This document shows positions 7,201 to 10,375 of a DNA stretch of 10,375 nucleotides, piece after piece (the stretch's first letter is position 1; the number at the start of each line of letters is the position of its first letter). The stretch is from contig CAZRGV010000181.1 in the NCBI GenBank assembly GCA_964599655.1, positions 1 through 10,375 of the forward strand, given 5' to 3'. The DNA comes from CAZRGV01 sp964599655 (GTDB lineage Bacteria; Planctomycetota; Planctomycetia; Isosphaerales; Isosphaeraceae). A model generated the notes under the pieces. That model saw only the letters and a program-made list of their open reading frames with translations, was not told where the DNA came from and searched no databases. The translations under genes were made by a program, and so were the position numbers.

Positions 7201-8514
7201 GCGCAATCGTCGTCGCCGGTTCTGGGCGAGATCCTGGTCGAACGTTGGGGGCAGTTCACGCCGCAACTCCGGCGGCAGGCGCTCGATATCTTGCTTCGCA
7301 GGCCGGAGTGGTCCCGCGCGATGCTCGACGGCCTGGAGAAGAACGTGATCGCCGCGACCGACCTGTCGATCGAGCAGAGCCAGCAACTGAGCGCGCATCC
7401 CGACCGGGCGCTGGCGTCGAGGGCGAAAACGCTCCTCTCGGAAGGCGGGCGATTGCCCAGCCCCGACCGGCAAAAGGTGCTCGAGCAACTGCTCCCCTTG
7501 ACCGAGAAAACCGGCAACGTGGCCCAGGGGCTCGAGGTCTTCAAGAAGAACTGCGCGAAGTGCCACCGCCACGGCGATCTCGGCGAGTCGATCGGCCCGA
7601 ACCTGACGGGCTTCGCGGTCCACCCGAAGGAGAAGATCCTCACCGAGGTGATCGACCCGAACCGCTCGGTGGAGGGAAACTTCCGGCAGTACACGATCGC
7701 GACGGCGGACGGGCGCGTGTACAACGGCCTGCTCGCCTCCGAAACCCGGACGGCGCTCGAGCTGATCGACGGCGAGGCCAAGCGGCACGTCATCCTCCGC
7801 GACGACATCGACGAGATCGTCGCGTCGACCAAGTCCTTGATGCCCGAGGGGTTCGAAAAGCAGATCAGCCCGTCGGAGTTCGTCGACCTGCTGGAATTTC
7901 TGACGGCCAAGGGGAAATATGTTCCCTTGCCGCTGGACAAGGCCGCGACGATCGTCAGCACCAAAGGGATGTTCTACAGCGAGGATTCGCCGATGGAGCG
8001 CCTGGTGTTCGCCGACTGGTCGCCGAAGACCGTTCATGACGTCCCGTTCCAGCTCGTCGATCCGCAGGGGGACCGCGTTCCGAACGTCGTGCTGCTGTAC
8101 GGGCCCCAAGGAAAGCTCCCACCGAGGATGCCGCGCTCGGTGAGCGTGCCCTGCCACTCGCAGGCGAAGGCCATTCACCTGCTCAGCGGCGTCAGCGGCT
8201 GGGGTTACCCGTCGACCAGCAAGGGCTCGGTCTCGCTGATCGTCCGGCTGCATTACCAGGACGGTCAGACCGAGGATCACCCGCTCCGAAACGGGGAGCA
8301 CTTCGCCGACTACATCCGGCGCGTCGATGTTCCCGGCTCGGAGCTGGCCTTCGAACTTCGAGGCCGTCAGATCCGTTATCTTTCGATCGAACCCAAGCGG
8401 CCGGTGTCGATCGACGCGATCGAGTTCGTGAAGGGGGAGGACCCCAGCGCCCCGGTCATCATGGCGGTGACCGTCGAGACGCCCGACTCCAAAAACCCGG
8501 CGGCGCCGGAATAA
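4207..8514 (+). CDS. Exported ThuA / PVC-type dehydrogenase / HEAT / haem c multidomain protein
   Basis: This is a 1435-residue protein. A Sec signal peptide spans about 1-26 (cleavage probably after AVAG). A ThuA-like domain (32-235) contains LHCASYCF (113-120) and GHDERVF (208-214). A propeller of the PVC-type membrane-bound dehydrogenase family (about 272-645) carries two DxDxDG-like calcium motifs, DTDGDGKAD (335-343) and DTDGDDKAD (378-386). Helical HEAT-like repeats follow (about 655-1095). A haem c domain has CAKCH (C1116, C1119, H1120) and a likely methionine ligand in SLMPEG (M1212). The C-terminal beta-rich domain (about 1253-1423) has conserved-looking IHLLSGVSGWG and HFADYIRR stretches and may bind carbohydrate. 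Family knowledge: these proteins are strikingly amplified in planctomycetes and are presumed to oxidise sugars or sugar derivatives and pass electrons to the haem; the substrate here is unknown. It probably forms an operon with gene 3 and ends at the terminator at 8558. Confidence 0.96.
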   Translation: MLRRLHKMWLGAFALVMMVASSAVAGSANERIKMLFLGDDGHHRPIERAAELIPPLAQLGIDVAYTDDLNDLNPEYLKRFDGLMIYANHTKISPEQEKALIDFVEGGKGLVPLHCASYCFLNSPKYIALVGGQFLRHETGVFRAKIERPEHPAMKGVEEFEAWDETYVHTKLSDDREVLMTRDDNGRPEPWTWVRTQGKGRVFYTASGHDERVFTNPAYHKLVAQGIRWAVGRPDFSYETKPFTRSPGELPNYKAGRSARLHDMQDPVSPAESMRHISTPGGFRVELFASEPEIFKPICIAWDDRGRAWVAETVDYPNEKHPDGQGNDRITICEDTDGDGKADKFTVFADRLSIPTSMVHARGGLIVSQAPEMLFLKDTDGDDKADVREVLFRGFSTDDTHAGPSNLRLGFDGWVYATIGYAGFRGVVGGQRLEFRQGIFRFRPDGSKLEFLTSSSNNTWGLGISETNEIVYSTANGEHSSFLAIPNQAFESVRGWLGKGNAPMFDHRNMHPITAFRQVDWFGQFTAGAGHALYTSRRFPKSYWNRVAFICEPTGHLVHMCLMERQGSHYVTHDRFNLFASTDEWTSPVAAEVGPDGAVWVLDWYNYIVQHNPTPLGFETGKGNAYETPLRDKSHGRIYRVIDEQGGVGKPLNLASATPEQLVEALKNENMFWRLKAQWALVERGKDDVQPRLAALVNDRSVDETGQNVAAIHALWTLQGLGVLAQPKPAARGVLEAAIRHPASGVRRAAVETLPRTKDSVQAILNAKLLLDKDPMVRRASLLALSEMPSNDEAGAAIYAMLKAPENAGDRWIPLAATSAGARHDRGFLAAVLSDEQGPSEAVGKVVRIVAEHHARGDATDDLASLLGRLKTSTPVAAEAFLAGLKAGWPEGRVLKLDDARTKDLVSLVDRLGPTGQLDLAALGNRWGIGERFENAMASLRERLSEEVADTEKPEKDRIEAARRLVQLKTDRASLDRLLSEVTAKASPSLSSGLLDASAQSSSPVLGEILVERWGQFTPQLRRQALDILLRRPEWSRAMLDGLEKNVIAATDLSIEQSQQLSAHPDRALASRAKTLLSEGGRLPSPDRQKVLEQLLPLTEKTGNVAQGLEVFKKNCAKCHRHGDLGESIGPNLTGFAVHPKEKILTEVIDPNRSVEGNFRQYTIATADGRVYNGLLASETRTALELIDGEAKRHVILRDDIDEIVASTKSLMPEGFEKQISPSEFVDLLEFLTAKGKYVPLPLDKAATIVSTKGMFYSEDSPMERLVFADWSPKTVHDVPFQLVDPQGDRVPNVVLLYGPQGKLPPRMPRSVSVPCHSQAKAIHLLSGVSGWGYPSTSKGSVSLIVRLHYQDGQTEDHPLRNGEHFADYIRRVDVPGSELAFELRGRQIRYLSIEPKRPVSIDAIEFVKGEDPSAPVIMAVTVETPDSKNPAAPE

Positions 8515-8557
8515 GTCGAGACACGTTCTCGCGCAAAGACCAACACGCGATGCTTGC

Positions 8558-8601
8558 AGGGCGATCGTGGGCCAGGACGGCCCGCGATCGCCCTTTTTTT
8601 T
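8558..8601 (+). terminator. Strong intrinsic terminator of the gene 3-4 operon
   Basis: A 16-bp stem (8558-8573 with 8579-8594), containing only one G-U pair (8568/8584), closes a 5-nt loop AGGAC and runs directly into eight Ts (8594-8601). It begins 44 nt after the gene 4 stop. The T-run lies only on the plus strand, so it ends rightward transcription. Confidence 0.93.
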
Positions 8602-8964
8602 CACGGGATTCTCAACGATTTGATTGTTCCCGTCCCGCGGCCACGCGCACCCAACGCGCAACCGCTGGTGTTGATTCCGCGAAGCATTCGGCAACCGCTG
8701 ACCGAATCACGCGCGGCCCGATCTCGAGCGCGTTCGCCGGTCGGATCGGGTCGCACGGTTCCGGAACAGTCCGGCCATCCCTGGCGATTCCGTGAATCAA
8801 ATGCGTGCATGCAATCATAAGGGTTCATGGCGGTGTTGCCAGGGTCTTTTTCGTTTCGGCGATGGGTCGGGTCCGGGGACGGGTTCGCGCGAAGCGTGCC
8901 TTTTCGATCAAGATGGTGGCAAGAGATGTCGTGTCTAAATAGGAGACGAAGTTTTGGAATCATC

Positions 8965-9249
8965 CGAATTCAAGATTTCTGACGAGAAACGACTTTTTGG
9001 AAACCGAGATTTTTCTCTTGAAATCGAAACAACGCCGTGAAAAACTGCGACGCGATCCCATAATTTTTTGAACCGAAATCTTCTGATTGATGAAGGAGGG
9101 TCAAGCCTTTTCGGATTGTCAACGCCGTGCGCGCCTGAGCCATCTCTCGAAGTGGAGAGTTCGCTCCGCGCTGTTCGATGGATCGCGCCCGCCGTCTCCC
9201 TCCGCGAATTCAAGGATCTGACGAATGGGAAAAATTCGTTCGAAACCGA
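8965..9249. repeat. Degenerate direct repeat pair, about 43-45 bp, 240 bp apart
   Basis: Copy 1 (8965-9007) and copy 2 (9205-9249) share three blocks in the same order: CGAATTCAAG, TCTGACGA and GAAACCGA. The first two blocks are separated by 3 and 2 bases, and the last two by 14 and 17. Twenty-six bases match in matching order, which is unlikely by chance within 1 kb. The copies lie in the AT-rich part of the spacer. They may be remnants of a duplicated regulatory segment or of a dispersed intergenic element. Confidence 0.5.
9037..9064 (+). promoter_or_regulatory. Weak candidate promoter in the AT-rich spacer
   Basis: GTGAAA (9037-9042, four of six for -35) and CATAAT (9059-9064, five of six for -10) are 16 bp apart. 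If real, transcription would begin near 9071, giving gene 5 a leader of about 560 nt or producing a separate small RNA. The AT-rich setting makes such matches less surprising, so this is tentative. Confidence 0.22.
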
Positions 9250-9311
9250 TGTGAGAGGTTCAAGGACACGGTTTTCTTCGGTTTGAAGGATAAACAACGT
9301 TGTGTTGCCGG

Positions 9312-9334
9312 GTTTCCGGATACCGACCGGAAAC
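9312..9334. other. Perfect 8-bp hairpin in the spacer
   Basis: GTTTCCGG (9312-9319) pairs perfectly with CCGGAAAC (9327-9334) across a 7-nt loop. No T-run follows on either strand, so it is not a standard terminator. It could be a protein-binding dyad or an RNA structure. Confidence 0.45.
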
Positions 9335-9539
9335 GATCGAACGCTTCGGGGAAGAACCGGATCGACGTGTCATGCCGCCACGATGAGGCTCCTACCGCCA
9401 GAGTGAGAGTGCCGGTCGAATTGTTTTTCGCGGGCATTTGGCGCGCAGGCCATCCCGAACGTTTCCGGACTTGGAACACCGTCGTTCTCGGGACGTAAGA
9501 GACGAAAGTTGAGCCGTTTTGGAACCTGCCCTGACACGC

Positions 9540-9571
9540 AACGGTTCTCTCCGCGGTGACGGAGAAACGTT
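9540..9571 (+). promoter_or_regulatory. Long bulged stem-loop before gene 5
   Basis: Twelve base pairs form in three blocks: AACG (9540-9543) with CGTT (9568-9571), TT (9545-9546) with AA (9566-9567), and TCTCCG (9548-9553) with CGGAGA (9560-9565). There are single-base bulges at 9544 and 9547 and a 6-nt loop. It ends 62 nt before the gene 5 start codon, so it would lie in the 5' leader if transcription starts upstream. A regulatory role is inferred only from position. Confidence 0.4.
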
Positions 9572-9620
9572 GGAAACGAGACCTCGCTTGTCGAATCCAG
9601 GGTTCGAAGCCGACCTTCCG

Positions 9621-9626
9621 AAAGGA
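9621..9626 (+). promoter_or_regulatory. Ribosome binding site of gene 5
   Basis: AAAGGA ends 7 nt before the ATG at 9634. An overlapping ATG at 9627 is in another frame and too close to this site, so 9634 is the start. Confidence 0.75.
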
Positions 9627-9633
9627 ATGCCCC

Positions 9634-10375
9634 ATGTTTGGCACCCCGCGCGATCGCGACCAGGATACGAACCGTAAGATCGGAGCCTCGAAGCGCGATC
9701 GCCGCCGAGCGCGTCGGAGCGTGAGGTCGCGTTCTTTGCGACGGTTCGAGTGGCTGGAAGACCGGACGCTCCTGACGTTTGGACTACCGAACGTCGTGAG
9801 CATTGATACGTCCGGGACGAGTACGGGGAATTATGGCTCGACCGACCCCCATCTCAGTGCCGACGGGCGTTACGAGGTGTTCAGCAGCAGCGCGAGCAAC
9901 CTGGTGAGCAACGACACCAACGGCACGACGAGCGATGTGTTCCTTCGCGACCTCGTGACGGGCCAGACGAGCCTGATTTCGATCAACTCGGCGGGAACCG
10001 GCAGCGGCAACGGTAGCTCGGACTCACCGGTCATCAGCGCCGACGGACGTTACGTGGCGTTCCGAAGCTACGCCAATAACCTGGTCTCGGGGCTGACGAT
10101 TGTCAACTCCAACATCTATGTTCGCGACCTAACGACGGGTGTGACGAGCCTGGTCAGCGTGGACACGGCCGGGACCAGCAGTGGGAACAACTACAGCGAT
10201 AGTCCGTCGATCAGCGCCAACGGCGACGTGGTGGCCTACCGAAGCGTAGCGACCAACCTCGTCTCGGGCTTGACCGACACGAACGGCACGTACGACGTCT
10301 TCGCGCGGAAGCTGTCGACGTCGACGACCTACCTCGTCAGCGTGAACGCGGCGGGGACTGGTGCCGGGAACAATT
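9634..10375 (+). CDS. LEPR-XLL-type exported protein with TolB/PD40-like repeats (3' end missing)
   Basis: The first 247 residues are visible and the frame is still open at the window edge. The N-terminus (1-37) is very rich in Arg and Lys and leads into FEWLEDRTLL (39-48, core LEDRTLL 41-47). This is the LEPR-XLL motif that marks the start of many large planctomycete extracellular proteins and is thought to act in export or sorting. Repeats of about 60 residues follow: a segment like SPxISADGRYVAFRS (71-85, 131-145, 190-204), then NLVSxxT(D)NG, then DVFxRDLxTGxTSLVSVNxAGT. This is the pattern of TolB/PD40-type propeller blades, so the visible part is probably a secreted beta-propeller. Such proteins often continue into cadherin-, Ig- or Calx-beta-like domains; whether this one does cannot be seen. 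The start is supported by AAAGGA at 9621-9626. It has its own transcription unit, separated from gene 4 by a terminator and 1 kb. No catalytic role is evident. Confidence 0.92.
   Translation, partial: MFGTPRDRDQDTNRKIGASKRDRRRARRSVRSRSLRRFEWLEDRTLLTFGLPNVVSIDTSGTSTGNYGSTDPHLSADGRYEVFSSSASNLVSNDTNGTTSDVFLRDLVTGQTSLISINSAGTGSGNGSSDSPVISADGRYVAFRSYANNLVSGLTIVNSNIYVRDLTTGVTSLVSVDTAGTSSGNNYSDSPSISANGDVVAYRSVATNLVSGLTDTNGTYDVFARKLSTSTTYLVSVNAAGTGAGNN

Larger units (their letters stand above)
8602..9633. other. About 1 kb of apparently non-coding DNA upstream of gene 5
   Basis: The open frames here (up to about 120 codons on the minus strand) lack ribosome binding sites and recognisable protein patterns, so I do not call genes. 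The first 300 bp are GC-rich with one long imperfect inverted repeat (8713-8723 with 8744-8754, 11 bp, one G-U, 20-nt loop) that lacks a T-run. From about 8930 to 9300 the DNA is visibly more AT-rich than its surroundings and holds a degenerate direct repeat. Two further hairpins lie at 9312-9334 and 9540-9571. It probably includes the gene 5 promoter and perhaps a small RNA. Confidence 0.6.

Noticed and set aside
4267..8694. A 1475-codon open frame on the minus strand, antisense to gene 4
   Set aside because: It mirrors the GC-rich codon positions of gene 4. Its translation is Arg/Pro/Val-rich low-complexity sequence with no family motifs, while the plus-strand frame shows clear domains.
8827..8850. 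TGGC/GCCA hairpin followed by TCTTTTT, terminator-like
   Set aside because: The stem has only 4 bp and the T-run is displaced and interrupted, far weaker than the terminator at 8558-8601.
9068..9286. A 72-codon plus-strand frame starting with TTG
   Set aside because: No ribosome binding site before the TTG. The strong AAGGAGG-like sequence at 9092-9098 has no start codon at a suitable distance after it.
8935..9297. A 120-codon minus-strand frame in the AT-rich spacer
   Set aside because: No start signal and no recognisable pattern; it runs through the degenerate repeat pair with a frame difference between the copies.
9590..9620. GGTTCGAAGCC resembling a tRNA T-loop
   Set aside because: The flanking bases do not form a 5-bp T stem, and no acceptor, D or anticodon arms can be built around it.

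Overview
The window looks like a high-GC planctomycete chromosome, most likely of the Isosphaeraceae or a close relative. That placement is an inference from family content; no rRNA or other phylogenetic marker is present. Three features point there: a very large exported protein combining ThuA, a PVC-type dehydrogenase propeller and a haem c domain; a Tat-exported aldo/keto-reductase-like ferredoxin; and, at the right edge, a protein with the planctomycete N-terminal LEPR-XLL-type motif followed by repeats of the TolB/PD40 kind.

Layout: positions 1-509 are non-coding. They hold two tandem copies of a 37-bp palindromic unit (21-94) and a plausible sigma70-type promoter (415-442) for gene 1. 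Gene 1 (510-1721, +) encodes a Tat-exported AKR-fold protein with two C-terminal 4Fe-4S motifs. A 273-bp convergent spacer with two hairpins separates it from gene 2 (1995-2780, -), a seven-helix membrane protein with conserved-looking histidines that is interrupted by a 10-N assembly gap. Genes 2 and 3 are divergent across a 381-bp spacer carrying a perfect 12-bp palindrome. Gene 3 (3162-4187, +), a membrane-anchored beta-propeller-like protein, and gene 4 (4207-8514, +), the 1435-residue ThuA/dehydrogenase/HEAT/cytochrome c protein, lie 19 bp apart and probably form an operon. That operon ends at a strong intrinsic terminator (8558-8601). About 1 kb of apparently non-coding DNA follows, partly AT-rich, with a degenerate direct repeat and two clear hairpins. 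Gene 5 (9634 onward, +) then runs off the right edge.

Functional picture (inference): every recognisable protein acts at or beyond the cytoplasmic membrane. Gene 4 resembles the large haem-containing sugar/polyol dehydrogenase-like proteins that planctomycetes encode in many paralogues and that are assumed to take part in carbohydrate breakdown. Gene 3 may be a membrane-tethered accessory protein made with it. Gene 1 may be an extracytoplasmic redox or electron-transfer protein, but its AKR catalytic residues look replaced. I found no CRISPR array, tRNA, rRNA, insertion sequence, toxin-antitoxin pair or defence system.
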